Positions 41,601 through 51,488 of a stretch of 64,000 nucleotides of DNA are shown here, in pieces. The notes under the pieces were generated by a model, which made no database searches, was not told the origin of the DNA, and worked only from the letters and a program-made list of their open reading frames with translations. A program made the position numbers and the translations under genes. Every line of letters begins with the position of its first letter. Within the stretch, counting starts at the first letter, position 1. This stretch comes from an uncultured Pseudomonadales bacterium (GTDB taxonomy: Bacteria; Pseudomonadota; Gammaproteobacteria; Pseudomonadales; Azotimanducaceae): the NCBI GenBank assembly GCA_958296025.1, contig OY282430.1, positions 3,338,477-3,402,476 of the forward strand, in the 5' to 3' direction.

Positions 41601-43151
41601 GTGGGATTGGACCGCTACGACTCAATCATTGTCGGGGCAGGACACAACGGATTGGTCTGCGCCGCCTATTTAGCGCGCAACGGCCAGCGTGTCTTGGTCC
41701 TGGAAGCGGCACCAGCACCCGGCGGCTTGGCCGCGGACCGCGAGTTCCACCCCGGCTTTCACACCTCCATCGCCCACTCGATCGGTCATTTCTCGTCGAA
41801 AGTAGCCGGAGACCTCAATCTGGCGGCGCACGGCTTCACCACGGCGAAGCGCCGCTTGCCGGTGCTGGGGCTGCGTCTCAATGGCGAACACCTCGTGGTG
41901 GATGGGGATTCCCTCGCCGGCGTCGGGGCGGACGACGCCGCCGCGTACAAAAACCACAGGGCGCGCATGGGCCGCTTCGCAACGACCTTGAGCCCTTTCT
42001 GGCTCAAGACGATGCCGCGCATCAGCGGCGGCAGCCTTGCCGACTGGACCACCTTTGGGCGCATCGGCTTCAACCTGCGCCGCATGGGAAGAGAGGATTT
42101 CCGGGAGTTTCTACGGGTTGCCTCCCTGCCGGCCCGAGACCTCATGGATGAACAGTTCAGCGATGCCGTTCTCAAGGCGGTGTTGAGTTGGGATGGGCTG
42201 ATTGGGTCCAAGCTGGCACCGCGGTCGCCGAACGGTGCGGTGCCGGCGATGCTGTACCGCATGGCGGAGGCGGCTCGGGGCGGGCACAGCATTCCGTCTG
42301 GCGGGGTTCCCGGCCTCATTCAATCCTTGCAGCGGGCAGCGGAGAGTCTCGGCGCTGAAATCCGCTGTGCGGCGGAGGTGCGCCGCATCCTGGTAGGCGG
42401 CAGCAGCGCGGGCTTGGCCGTCAAGGGCGTGCAACTGGCGAATGGCGAGCAGATCGAAGCCGCCCGTGTCGTGTCGGCGGTGGACCCGAAAAGAACCTTC
42501 CTTGACTTGGTTGGAGTGCGGTATCTGGACATCGGCTTCACCAACCGGATTCGGCGGCTGCGCTGCGACGGCACGGTCGGCAAACTGCACCTCGCATTGA
42601 GCGGCCTGCCGGAATTTAGCGGCCTGCCTCAACCGAACGGGCGCATGATCCTTGCCCCGGACATGGACGCCATTGAGTTCGCCTTTGATGACGCCAAGCA
42701 TGGCGAACTACCCGTCCATCCGGTGATGGAGATCCTTATGCCAAGCCTCGCCGACGCCTCCCTTGCGCCACCGGGCCAGCATGTGCTTTCGGCACAGGTC
42801 CTGTACGTCCCCTATCGGCTGAAAGGCGGCTGGAACGATGCGGCCGGCGAGCGGATGCGCGAACGGGCCATCGACGCCATCGCCCAATACGCCCCGCGCA
42901 TTCGCGAACAAATCATCCACGGCGAGTTCCTGACCCCGGAGGACGTGGCGCTGGGTTGTCGCGTCACCGGCGGCCACTGGCATCACGTCGAATTCGCACT
43001 GGATCAGATGCTGATGATGCGGCCCACCTACGAAGCCGCCCAATACCAAACGCCGATACCCGGCCTGTATTTATGCGGCGCCGGCTGCCATCCCGGCGGG
43101 GACCTCACGGGCGCCCCAGGCCACAATGCGGCGCAGGAGATTCTCAGATGA
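41601..43151 (+). CDS. Phytoene-dehydrogenase-like FAD oxidoreductase, first of pair
   Basis: 516 codons. The FAD-binding Rossmann motif is at the N-terminus (SIIVGAGHNGLVCAAYLARN, then VLVLEAAPAPGG), and a C-terminal GLYLCGAGCHPGGDLTGAPG closes the FAD site, as in the CrtI/phytoene dehydrogenase-like amine oxidoreductase group. Members oxidise carotenoids, amines or other hydrophobic substrates. The start is GTG at 41601, with a TTG two codons later. Its last codons overlap the next gene (ATGA), so the pair is translated together. A GcvT-like gene completes the operon, which argues against a carotenoid role. Confidence 0.85.
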   Translation: MGLDRYDSIIVGAGHNGLVCAAYLARNGQRVLVLEAAPAPGGLAADREFHPGFHTSIAHSIGHFSSKVAGDLNLAAHGFTTAKRRLPVLGLRLNGEHLVVDGDSLAGVGADDAAAYKNHRARMGRFATTLSPFWLKTMPRISGGSLADWTTFGRIGFNLRRMGREDFREFLRVASLPARDLMDEQFSDAVLKAVLSWDGLIGSKLAPRSPNGAVPAMLYRMAEAARGGHSIPSGGVPGLIQSLQRAAESLGAEIRCAAEVRRILVGGSSAGLAVKGVQLANGEQIEAARVVSAVDPKRTFLDLVGVRYLDIGFTNRIRRLRCDGTVGKLHLALSGLPEFSGLPQPNGRMILAPDMDAIEFAFDDAKHGELPVHPVMEILMPSLADASLAPPGQHVLSAQVLYVPYRLKGGWNDAAGERMRERAIDAIAQYAPRIREQIIHGEFLTPEDVALGCRVTGGHWHHVEFALDQMLMMRPTYEAAQYQTPIPGLYLCGAGCHPGGDLTGAPGHNAAQEILR

Positions 43152-44767
43152 GCCGTTACGACGCCATCGTCATCGGCGCCGGGCACAACGGCCTGACCAA
43201 CGCCGCCTACCTAGCCAAGGCGGGGCTGAAGGTGGTCGTGTTGGAGAAGAACGACTACATCGGCGGCGCCGCCGTTTCGCGGGAGCTGCATGAGGGCTGG
43301 ACCTACTCCAATTGCTCCTACGTTTGCAGCATGATGCGCCAAGCCATCCACCGGGACCTGAACCTCAGCCGGCACGGCCTGATTCTGGTGCCCTACCTCG
43401 GCACCATCAACTTCGGCCAAGGGGATGAGCGGCTGTTGGCCTACCATGACGAGGAGGCGGCGCACCTGGAGCTGAAGCGCCATTCGCCTCGGGATGCGGA
43501 CGCGATGCAGCGCTTGCAGGCGGACCTGACCCGCTACTCGCAGCTCATCCGCAAGACCTTGCTGCGCACCCCGCCGGACCCGGCCTCCTTCCGGCTCAGA
43601 GACCTCGGCGAATTGCTGTTTCTCGCCAAGCAATTCGGGGCCTTGGGCGAGCGGGAAATCTACGAATACGTCCGTTTCTTCACCATGAGCGCGGCGGAGT
43701 TCCTGGACGACTACTTCGAGAACGATTTGGTCAAGGCGTCAATGGCCACGCCGGGCATCATCGGCACGGCGCTGGGCGTTTACTCCCCCGGCTCCGCGTA
43801 CATTCTGCTGCACCACGTCATGGGCGATGTCGATGGCAACATCGGCGCTTGGGGCTTGGCGCGGGGCGGCATGGGGGCCATCTCCAAGGCCATTGCCGGC
43901 GCACTGGCCGAGAACGGTGGTGAAATCAGAACCGAGTCGCCTGTGCAGCGGGTGTTGGTGCAGAACCGCCGGGTTGTGGGGGTGGTGCTTGACAACGGAG
44001 ACGAGGTGCGGGCGCGCGTCGTGGTGTCCAACCTGGACGCTAAGCACACGTTCACCCGCATCCTGGACAGGCGGGACCTGCCCGAAGGCATCTACGAAAA
44101 GGCCCGCCACTTCAAGATTCGCGGCTCTTCCGGCAAAGTCAACATCGCCTTGTCCGGGCTGCCGAAATTCGCCGGCGTACCGGACAACCCGCATCTCAAC
44201 CGCGGCGGCCAGGCCTTCATCGGCTCGATGGAGACCTTGGAGCGGGCCTACGATTGCTGGAAGCGCGGGCGCTGGTCGGATGAACCCTTCGTCGAATCCG
44301 TCATACCCTCCGCTTGGGACCCGACCGTCGCGCCGCCCGGCAAGCACTGGATGTCCAACTTCGTGCAGTATTGCCCGCCGACTTTGGCGGACGGGCCTTG
44401 GACGCCGGAAAAACGGGAAAGGTTCGGGCGCACCGTAGTGGATCGGGTCGCGCAGTACAGCCCCGGCTTCAAGGACCTCATCGTCCACATGGAGGTGCGC
44501 ACCCCCCATGACATCGAACAGGAGATCGGCCTGACGGAGGGCAATATCTTCCAAGGGGAGTTGACCCTCGATCAACTGTTCTTCAACCGCCCGTTCCCCG
44601 GCCACGGCCAATATCGCATGCCGTTGCGGAACCTTTACCTGTGCGGCTCATCCACCCATCCGGGGGGCGGCGTCTCCGCGGCCTGCGGCGCCAACGCGGC
44701 GCGGGAGATACTGCGGGATCTGCGCCGGCCCAACACCGTGCCCGATGACGACTTCCACGACGAATAA
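43148..44767 (+). CDS. Phytoene-dehydrogenase-like FAD oxidoreductase, second of pair
   Basis: 539 residues from the ATG at 43148, which overlaps the stop of the preceding gene. FAD motif AIVIGAGHNGLTNAAYLAKA with VVVLEKNDYIGGAAVSREL; C-terminal LYLCGSSTHPGGGVSAACG. It shares the fold and likely the cofactor with the gene before it; sequence divergence is large, so they may form a heterodimer or act in sequence. The middle segment (YSPGSAYILLHHVMGDVDGN) is not in the first copy. Substrate unknown; coupling to a folate-type enzyme suggests oxidation of an N-methyl or amine substrate. Confidence 0.85.
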   Translation: MSRYDAIVIGAGHNGLTNAAYLAKAGLKVVVLEKNDYIGGAAVSRELHEGWTYSNCSYVCSMMRQAIHRDLNLSRHGLILVPYLGTINFGQGDERLLAYHDEEAAHLELKRHSPRDADAMQRLQADLTRYSQLIRKTLLRTPPDPASFRLRDLGELLFLAKQFGALGEREIYEYVRFFTMSAAEFLDDYFENDLVKASMATPGIIGTALGVYSPGSAYILLHHVMGDVDGNIGAWGLARGGMGAISKAIAGALAENGGEIRTESPVQRVLVQNRRVVGVVLDNGDEVRARVVVSNLDAKHTFTRILDRRDLPEGIYEKARHFKIRGSSGKVNIALSGLPKFAGVPDNPHLNRGGQAFIGSMETLERAYDCWKRGRWSDEPFVESVIPSAWDPTVAPPGKHWMSNFVQYCPPTLADGPWTPEKRERFGRTVVDRVAQYSPGFKDLIVHMEVRTPHDIEQEIGLTEGNIFQGELTLDQLFFNRPFPGHGQYRMPLRNLYLCGSSTHPGGGVSAACGANAAREILRDLRRPNTVPDDDFHDE

Positions 44768-44770
44768 GCC

Positions 44771-45970
44771 ATGAGCACCCCGGACCCCTACGCCGGCGAG
44801 CGGCTCAAGCTGTCGCCCTTCCATCCCAGGCAGCAAGCGCTGAACATCCGCGACGCCTGGACTTCCTGGAACGGCTACAAGTTCGCCGAGCACTACTACG
44901 AGGCGGAGTACGAGTATTTCTGCGTACGCAACCTGTGCGCGACCTACGACATCAGCCCCATGCAGAAATACCAGATTCAAGGCCCGGACGCACAAACCCT
45001 GCTGAACCGCATGGTGACCCGGGATGTCGCCAAGGTTGGCCTGAACCGGGTGGCCTACTGCGTTTGGTGTACCGACGCCGGCAGGGTGATCGACGACGGC
45101 ACAATTTTCAGGCTGGCCGCCGACCGCTTCCTGCTGACCTGCGGCAGCCCCTGCACCGCCTGGTTGGAAAGGAGCGCCTATGGCTTCGCTGAAGTCGAGG
45201 TCAAGGACTTAAGCGATGCGCTGGCGGCCCTATCCTTGCAAGGTCCCACCGCCTGCGCGGTGCTTAAGAAGCTCGGCTTGGACGGCATTGACGCCGTCAA
45301 GCCGTTCGACATCCGGCACTTCTCCTTGCACGGAACGGCGCTGATGGTGTCGCGCACCGGCTTCACCGGGGATCTGGGTTACGAGCTTTGGATTGAACCG
45401 GACCGCGCCCTCGAACTCTGGGATGCGCTCTACGCGGCCGGGGCGCACTACGGCATCCATCCCTACGGTGAGACCGCCACCAACATGGCCCGCCTTGAGG
45501 CCGGCTTCATCATGCCGGGGATGGAGTTCAACGAGGCGCTGAAAACCGTTCACTTCGAGCATGACCAAACGCCCTTTGAACTGAACCTGGGCTGGCTGGT
45601 GGATTTCAACAAGCCGCACTTCAGCGGGCGCCGCGCCCTGCTGGAGGAGAAGCGGCGCGGGCCGAAGTACACCCTGACCAAGCTGGACGTCGAGGGCAAT
45701 CGCCCGGCCGAGGGTGGTTCCCGCATCTATGGCAACAAGCGCTGCACCAAGGCGGTCGGCTATGTCACCTCCGCCATGTGGTCGCCGGCCGCCAAGGCCA
45801 ACATCGCCTTGGCGATGATTCGCACGGAACATCGGCAAGGCGCGTTGTGGGCCGAGATTTACTACGAAAAGGAGTTGCGCCAATACAGCCGGGTAGCGAA
45901 ATGCACACCCCTGCGGAAACCCTTTTGGGCACCGCCCCGCGCCCGCGCCACGCCGCCGCCGGATTATTGA
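44771..45970 (+). CDS. GcvT-family aminomethyltransferase-like protein
   Basis: 399 residues, 3 bp after the second oxidoreductase. The GcvT fold is seen in DAQTLLNRMVTRDVAKV near 75, GRVIDDGTIFRL, DLSDALAALSLQGP, then SRTGFTGDLGYELWIEP near 195-210 with the folate-site Glu, and the C-terminal barrel (ALLEEKRRGPKYTLTKL, SPAAKANIALAMI). Relatives transfer methyl or aminomethyl groups to tetrahydrofolate (glycine cleavage T-protein, DmdA, dimethylglycine enzymes). The final 20 residues are an odd Pro/Arg-rich tail. Substrate of this copy unknown. Confidence 0.85.
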   Translation: MSTPDPYAGERLKLSPFHPRQQALNIRDAWTSWNGYKFAEHYYEAEYEYFCVRNLCATYDISPMQKYQIQGPDAQTLLNRMVTRDVAKVGLNRVAYCVWCTDAGRVIDDGTIFRLAADRFLLTCGSPCTAWLERSAYGFAEVEVKDLSDALAALSLQGPTACAVLKKLGLDGIDAVKPFDIRHFSLHGTALMVSRTGFTGDLGYELWIEPDRALELWDALYAAGAHYGIHPYGETATNMARLEAGFIMPGMEFNEALKTVHFEHDQTPFELNLGWLVDFNKPHFSGRRALLEEKRRGPKYTLTKLDVEGNRPAEGGSRIYGNKRCTKAVGYVTSAMWSPAAKANIALAMIRTEHRQGALWAEIYYEKELRQYSRVAKCTPLRKPFWAPPRARATPPPDY

Positions 45971-45997
45971 CCTGCCGCTGGGGCGCAAACCGAAACC

Positions 45998-46468
45998 TCA
46001 CCCCGGCGCAAGCCAATGGCTGTTCAACCAAGTTTCCGCAATCAACCCTGCGGCAATGGCGTGGTTATCGCCATCTGCGGCGAGGCGCTTGGCTTCCACC
46101 GAGGTGAGGCGCTCGTCGATGAGCTGCACGGGCCGAGCGTAGCGTTTCTCCAAGATTCGAGCGAATTGGCGGGCGCGCCGGGACATCTCGCTTTCCGCGC
46201 CATCCATGTGGCTGGGCAGACCCACCACTAGACGGTCGGGGCGCCATTGGCCGACGACGGCGTCGAAGGCGCCCCAATTGGGTCGGCCGTCCTTGGCGGA
46301 GACGGTGGTTAGAGGGCTAGCGGTGCGTGTGATGGTCTGGCCAACCGCTAAGCCGATGTGCTTGAGGCCAAAATCAACCGCCAGCACGGTTTCAGGCGCG
46401 GGGAGGTCGCCCGCTCCGCCCGGCTGGCCGCCGTGGCGGCCGGTCACGGACGGTCCGGCGCAGGACAT
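45998..46468 (-). CDS. ruvX: RuvX/YqgF Holliday-junction-resolvase-like 16S rRNA-processing nuclease
   Basis: 156 residues from an ATG at 46468 with a GGGAG site; an upstream TTG at 46528 would lengthen it. RNase-H fold: LAVDFGLKHIGLAVG (first catalytic Asp), DRLVVGLPSHMDG, and VQLIDERLTSVEAKR (third acid in DERLTS). In other bacteria this protein matures 16S rRNA. It is the last gene of metK-gshB-tonB-yqgE-ruvX. The N-terminal 25 residues before the first strand are Gly/Pro-rich and poorly conserved. Confidence 0.9.
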   Translation of the reverse strand: MSCAGPSVTGRHGGQPGGAGDLPAPETVLAVDFGLKHIGLAVGQTITRTASPLTTVSAKDGRPNWGAFDAVVGQWRPDRLVVGLPSHMDGAESEMSRRARQFARILEKRYARPVQLIDERLTSVEAKRLAADGDNHAIAAGLIAETWLNSHWLAPG

Positions 46469-46520
46469 GTCCGCTCCCGTCTTGGCGATGGGAATGCCCT
46501 TGGGTCTGGCGAGCGCGGCT

Positions 46521-47069
46521 TCAGGCAAGGCCGCCTTGCCCGGACATCAGGCGGAAGTCGATGCCCAGCGAGCGGGCGGCTGCGTCCAGCCGCTTCTCCA
46601 AAGGCACGTCGAACAGAATGTCCCGGTTGCCCCGGCAGGTCAGCCATGCGCTTTCGGCCAGTTCCCGCTCCAGCTGGTTGGGCCCCCAGCCGGCGTAGCC
46701 CAAAGCGATGAGGTAGTGATAGGGCCCCCGACCGTCGGCGATGGCCTTCAGCACCTCCCGGTTGGTGGTGAGCCTCAGCCCGCCGCCCAAATCCCTCGAC
46801 GCGCTGAACTTGCCGTCATCCGAATGCACCACGAAACCCTGCTCCGGCGCCACCGGCCCGCCCTCCAGCACAGGCGCATTCGCCAGTTCCGGCGATGTGG
46901 GGAAGCCGAACTGCTGCATCAAGCGGTTGACAGTGAACTCGGTCGGTCGGTTGACCAGCAGGCCCATGGCCCCTTGGTCGCTGTGCTCGCACATGTAGGT
47001 CAGAGTGTTGCCGAAATAGGTGCCGGCTTGGTTGGGCATGGCGATGAGAAAATGGCCTGTCAGGTCCAC
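46521..47069 (-). CDS. yqgE: YqgE/AlgH family protein
   Basis: 182 residues, GTG start with a GGGAG site. GHFLIAMPNQAGTYFGNTLT, then EHSDQGAMGLLVNRP, PVLEGGPVAPEQGFVVHS and LIALGYAGWGPNQLERELA are the family signature. Function is not established; it is placed next to ruvX and gshB in most gammaproteobacteria. Gap of 24 bp from tonB. Confidence 0.93.
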   Translation of the reverse strand: MDLTGHFLIAMPNQAGTYFGNTLTYMCEHSDQGAMGLLVNRPTEFTVNRLMQQFGFPTSPELANAPVLEGGPVAPEQGFVVHSDDGKFSASRDLGGGLRLTTNREVLKAIADGRGPYHYLIALGYAGWGPNQLERELAESAWLTCRGNRDILFDVPLEKRLDAAARSLGIDFRLMSGQGGLA

Positions 47070-47093
47070 GATGCGCTCCCGGTTATGGCTTGG

Positions 47094-47927
47094 TCACTCC
47101 GCCAGCCGCGCTCCCAAACGGGAGAACCGCCAACGGCGAGTGATCTCCAATTGCTCGTAGGATTTTCGCATATCCACCGAAAACGAGGCAAAGGGTGCGG
47201 CGAGGCGAACGATGCGCAGGGCGGCGGCGTCCAGGGCGTCGATGCCTGAGGACTGCACCACCCGGGCGTCCAGCAAGGCACCGTCATGGCGGATGAGCAC
47301 TTGCAGGCGCAGATCTCCGTAAGCGGCACCGGCCGGATAGTTGGCGTTGCCGATGCGCTGCACCCGCTGCCGCCACATCTCCAAATAGGCCGCCTCCGCC
47401 GTGCTTTCGGCGGCGGCGCTGGGCAGGCGCCGGGTTCTTGGGCCGGCACCCGTGGCTTGATCGCGTTCGGCAACATCAAGGCCAAAGGCGGCGATTTCCG
47501 CGCGCAGAGCCAAGTAATCGACTGCGCTGTCCTGAGTGCCGTGCGCCCCGGCCTCGGGTTGCGCCGCCGCCGCGTCCGCCTTGGGCGGTGCGGGCGGTGG
47601 TGCGCTGAGGCGGGTTGCTTGCCGAAGGTCGGATGGCGCCATCTCCGCCCGCTGCGCCGGCGTCCCCACTGAGGATGCGGCCGGCGCCGCCTTGTCAGAC
47701 TGGTCGTCGGCGTCGATTGCCGCCGGCAAAATCAAGACGGCCGCCAAAGGTGGGACGGCCTGCATTTTGGGCCTGACCGGCAGGACCTTGAGGCCGGCAA
47801 CAATCGCCGCATGGAGGCCAAGGGACAGCAGCAGGGCGACGATGAAGCGTTGCCTCGAGGTCAGCGGCGCGGCCAGCGCCATTTGCCGAAAGCGCCTTCC
47901 CAAAAACGACTGGGGATTCCCCTGCAT
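47094..47927 (-). CDS. TonB-family energy transducer
   Basis: 277 residues. N-in membrane anchor at about 28-46 (ALLLSLGLHAAIVAGLKVL), with the SLGLHA signature of TonB, a long Ala/Pro-rich periplasmic linker, and a C-terminal domain (YGDLRLQVLIRHDGALLDAR, then SSGIDALDAAALRIVRLAAPF) of the TonB_C type. It spans the periplasm to energise outer-membrane receptors such as the one at 28.6 kb. exbB/exbD are not nearby. Placement between gshB and yqgE is common in gammaproteobacteria. Confidence 0.88.
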   Translation of the reverse strand: MQGNPQSFLGRRFRQMALAAPLTSRQRFIVALLLSLGLHAAIVAGLKVLPVRPKMQAVPPLAAVLILPAAIDADDQSDKAAPAASSVGTPAQRAEMAPSDLRQATRLSAPPPAPPKADAAAAQPEAGAHGTQDSAVDYLALRAEIAAFGLDVAERDQATGAGPRTRRLPSAAAESTAEAAYLEMWRQRVQRIGNANYPAGAAYGDLRLQVLIRHDGALLDARVVQSSGIDALDAAALRIVRLAAPFASFSVDMRKSYEQLEITRRWRFSRLGARLAE

Positions 47928-47966
47928 TTGGTCCTTCCAGAAGGCGTCGAGTGGCCGCCGAGCGGG

Positions 47967-48955
47967 TCAGGAGAGCTTGTTGACGATGGCGTCCAACAGG
48001 TCTCCGGCGATGTCCAAGGAGAACTGCGCATCCAGTTCACGGATGCAAGTGGGGCAGGTCACGTTGATCTCGGTGAGGTAGTCGCCGATCACGTCGATGC
48101 CGACGAAGATCAGCCCCAGCCGCTTGAGGGTCGGGCCGATTTGCGCGGCAATCCAGCGGTCCCGCGCACTGAGTTCCCGGCCCACGCCGGTGCCGCCCAC
48201 CGCCAAATTGCCGCGCGCCTCTCCCTGCGGAGGAATGCGCGCCAAGGCGTAGGGAACGGGTTCGCCGTCGATCAGCAGGATGCGCTTGTCGCCATCGGCG
48301 ATTTCCGGCAGATAGGCTTGACCCATGATCTGCTCCCGGCCGCCGTTCGTCAAAGTCTCCAGGATGACGCCGAGGTTCGGGTCCCCATCCAGGACGCGGA
48401 ACACCGACATGCCGCCCATCCCGTCCAGGCGCTTGAACACCACGTTGCCCTGGGCTTTCTGGAATTTCCCCAAGATGTCGTGCCGGCGGCTGACCACAAG
48501 GGGCGGGCAGCATTGCGGAAAGCTGGTGGCGAAGAATTTCTCGTTGCAGTCCCGCAGGGCTTGCGGCCGATTGACGACCAAGGCGCCGGTCTGCTCGGCC
48601 CGCTCCAACAGGTAGGTGGTGTTGATGTACTCCATGTTGAAGGGCGGGTCCTTGCGCATCATGATGATGTCGAACTCCCCAGCCCCTAGCAGCCGCCCGC
48701 CCCCCAAGGTGCGCCAACTGCCTCCCGCGTCGTGCAGCGCCGCCGCGTCCTTCGGGTCGAGTGAACTGGCGAAGGGCTCGTTCAGGCGCAAGGGACGGGC
48801 GAGCAGCCGGATTTCGTTGTCCTGCAGCAGAATGTCTTGCTGCTCCAAGTGGAAGACCTCCCATTGCCGCGCTTGGGCGGCGCGGATCATGGCGAGGGAG
48901 GAGTCCTTCTTCAGCGACAGGCTGTCGAGCGGATCCATCAAGAAAGCGATTCGGG

Positions 48956-48959
<4 letters not shown>
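47967..48959 (-). CDS. gshB: Glutathione synthetase
   Basis: 330 residues; GTG start at 48959 overlapping the metK stop (GTGA). Begins [20 protein letters not shown], the GshB N-terminal signature, followed by the ATP-grasp domain: [54 protein letters not shown] and the metal-binding EINVTCPT. It joins glycine to gamma-glutamylcysteine in the cytoplasm with ATP. Full length and all expected motifs are present. The direct overlap with metK couples sulfur-metabolism genes. Confidence 0.96.
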
Positions 48960-50110
<1,151 letters not shown>

Positions 50111-50193
50111 GAATCTGAACTCCTCTTGATGGGGACTGGCGAAGATTGGCAATTTTAGCGGAACCGAGGCTTTCCCCGCACGAATGGCCAAGA

Positions 50194-50877
50194 CTATTTG
50201 GCGATGGAATCCGCTGCCCGACCGGGCACATGGACAGTCCGCCATGTTCGCTTCCCGCCCCAAGCCGCCACGCGCACTCCCCAAGCGGCAAAGCCCGCCC
50301 AATAGTAGGCGTAGTCGATGGGCTGAATATCGTCGTAATAGAAAAGCTCGTACCAATAGGTGCTCCAGACCACGGCCCACAGGAAGTAGATGCCGCCCTT
50401 GTGCAGCGCCTTCCACTGCCTTGCGCTAAGCCTGCTGCGCCCGAAGCGGAAGGAGGTGGCGGTCATGGCGATCAGGACGAGGTAGCCCGGCACCTGCACC
50501 GCCAGGTCAAAGTAGCTGTATGCCTCGTTGAGGTAGTAGTTCCAATGGCCCGTCACCAGCCAGAGGATGAAGAGCAGCTGCCAAGCCATGCCGGCGGCGA
50601 AGCATAGGCCGAGGAAACGGCGGTTGCGCAACAGCCAGCGGCTGAACGCGCCGGGGAACAGCGCAGCCAAGGAAGAAGCGGCGAAGGCCAGGAACAGCCA
50701 AGGGACGGCCACCCGAACCGAGAACTGAATCATGGCTGACACACCCAAGGGGCTGGCCAGGTCCGCCGCCGGCATGGCCAAGGCCACGGCAACGCACATG
50801 GCGGCCGTAATGAGCCAAAACAGCCTCCAGCCATTGAAGGCCTTGCCGGTCAGAATGGATGCGGATCGGGTCGGCAT
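50194..50877 (-). CDS. Ferric-reductase-like transmembrane protein
   Basis: 227 residues with six predicted membrane segments. [20 protein letters not shown] and [20 protein letters not shown] followed by [21 protein letters not shown] give the spaced His residues typical of heme-binding ferric reductase-like/MsrQ-type proteins. There is no FAD or NAD domain. An electron-transfer role in the inner membrane is likely; its partner is not adjacent. Confidence 0.68.
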   Translation of the reverse strand: MPTRSASILTGKAFNGWRLFWLITAAMCVAVALAMPAADLASPLGVSAMIQFSVRVAVPWLFLAFAASSLAALFPGAFSRWLLRNRRFLGLCFAAGMAWQLLFILWLVTGHWNYYLNEAYSYFDLAVQVPGYLVLIAMTATSFRFGRSRLSARQWKALHKGGIYFLWAVVWSTYWYELFYYDDIQPIDYAYYWAGFAAWGVRVAAWGGKRTWRTVHVPGRAADSIAK

Positions 50878-50972
50878 GGCCTCTATGGTAACCCGCCGAA
50901 TTTATGGAACAAATTAGGGGAACTTGGGGGGCGGCTTGACGTCCGCGAGGGAAGGCCCTATGTTGTGTCCGC

Positions 50973-51260
50973 ATGGGTTCAGCGACGGCAGCCAGCCCCG
51001 GTTTTGACGCACACAGAGTTCAGCAGGCCGCCATTCCCGTCGAGAACGCACCGAGCCTGTACAGCCGAACCGAGGCCGATGTTTCCTATGTGTACAACTT
51101 GAAGTACACGGCCATCAACGAAGAAACCTACGACCAACTCTCCAGCGCATCGCAATTCTACCGAGTGGGGAAAGATCCCGTCGTCAACGCATGGCGCAAC
51201 GGGCTGCTTGGCGACCGGGAGTCCGGTCCCCAACTTTCCGTTGGCCTGCAACAGGCATGA
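50973..51260 (+). CDS. Hypothetical protein before small membrane protein and FAD oxidase
   Basis: 95 residues, starting MGSATAASPGFDAHRVQQAA; the second half (TEADVSYVYNLKYTAINEET and YDQLSSASQFYRVGKDPVVN) looks like folded protein. No signal peptide, membrane segment or family recognised. It is 18 bp upstream of the next small gene on the same strand and may be the first of three co-transcribed genes. Confidence 0.5.
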   Translation: MGSATAASPGFDAHRVQQAAIPVENAPSLYSRTEADVSYVYNLKYTAINEETYDQLSSASQFYRVGKDPVVNAWRNGLLGDRESGPQLSVGLQQA

Positions 51261-51278
51261 TGCAACGTCGTCGCGCCC

Positions 51279-51488
51279 ATGCTTAAGTACGCGAAGCCGT
51301 CCATTGCCGCAGCACTCGTCTTGGCCGGCCTGTACTTGATCGCCTTCGGAAATTCCTGGGCGCCAATCGCCTTTGCGCTGCTCCCGGAAACGGAACTCGG
51401 CACTTGGCTGGAGCTTCTGGTCCCCTTCCTGCCGATGCCGTTCGTCGGCCTGGGCGCCGCGCTGTTTACTTGGGAGAACCGCGGATGA
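51279..51488 (+). CDS. Small two-segment membrane protein
   Basis: 69 residues with two membrane segments (about 8-26 and 43-63: AAALVLAGLYLIAFG and LLVPFLPMPFVGLGAALF). Its TGA overlaps the ATG of the FAD oxidoreductase (ATGA), so the two are translationally coupled. It may anchor or assist that enzyme; no family recognised. Confidence 0.6.
   Translation: MLKYAKPSIAAALVLAGLYLIAFGNSWAPIAFALLPETELGTWLELLVPFLPMPFVGLGAALFTWENRG

Noticed and set aside
50111-50193. SAM riboswitch before metK
   Set aside because: The 83-bp leader shows no matching stem pattern or terminator.
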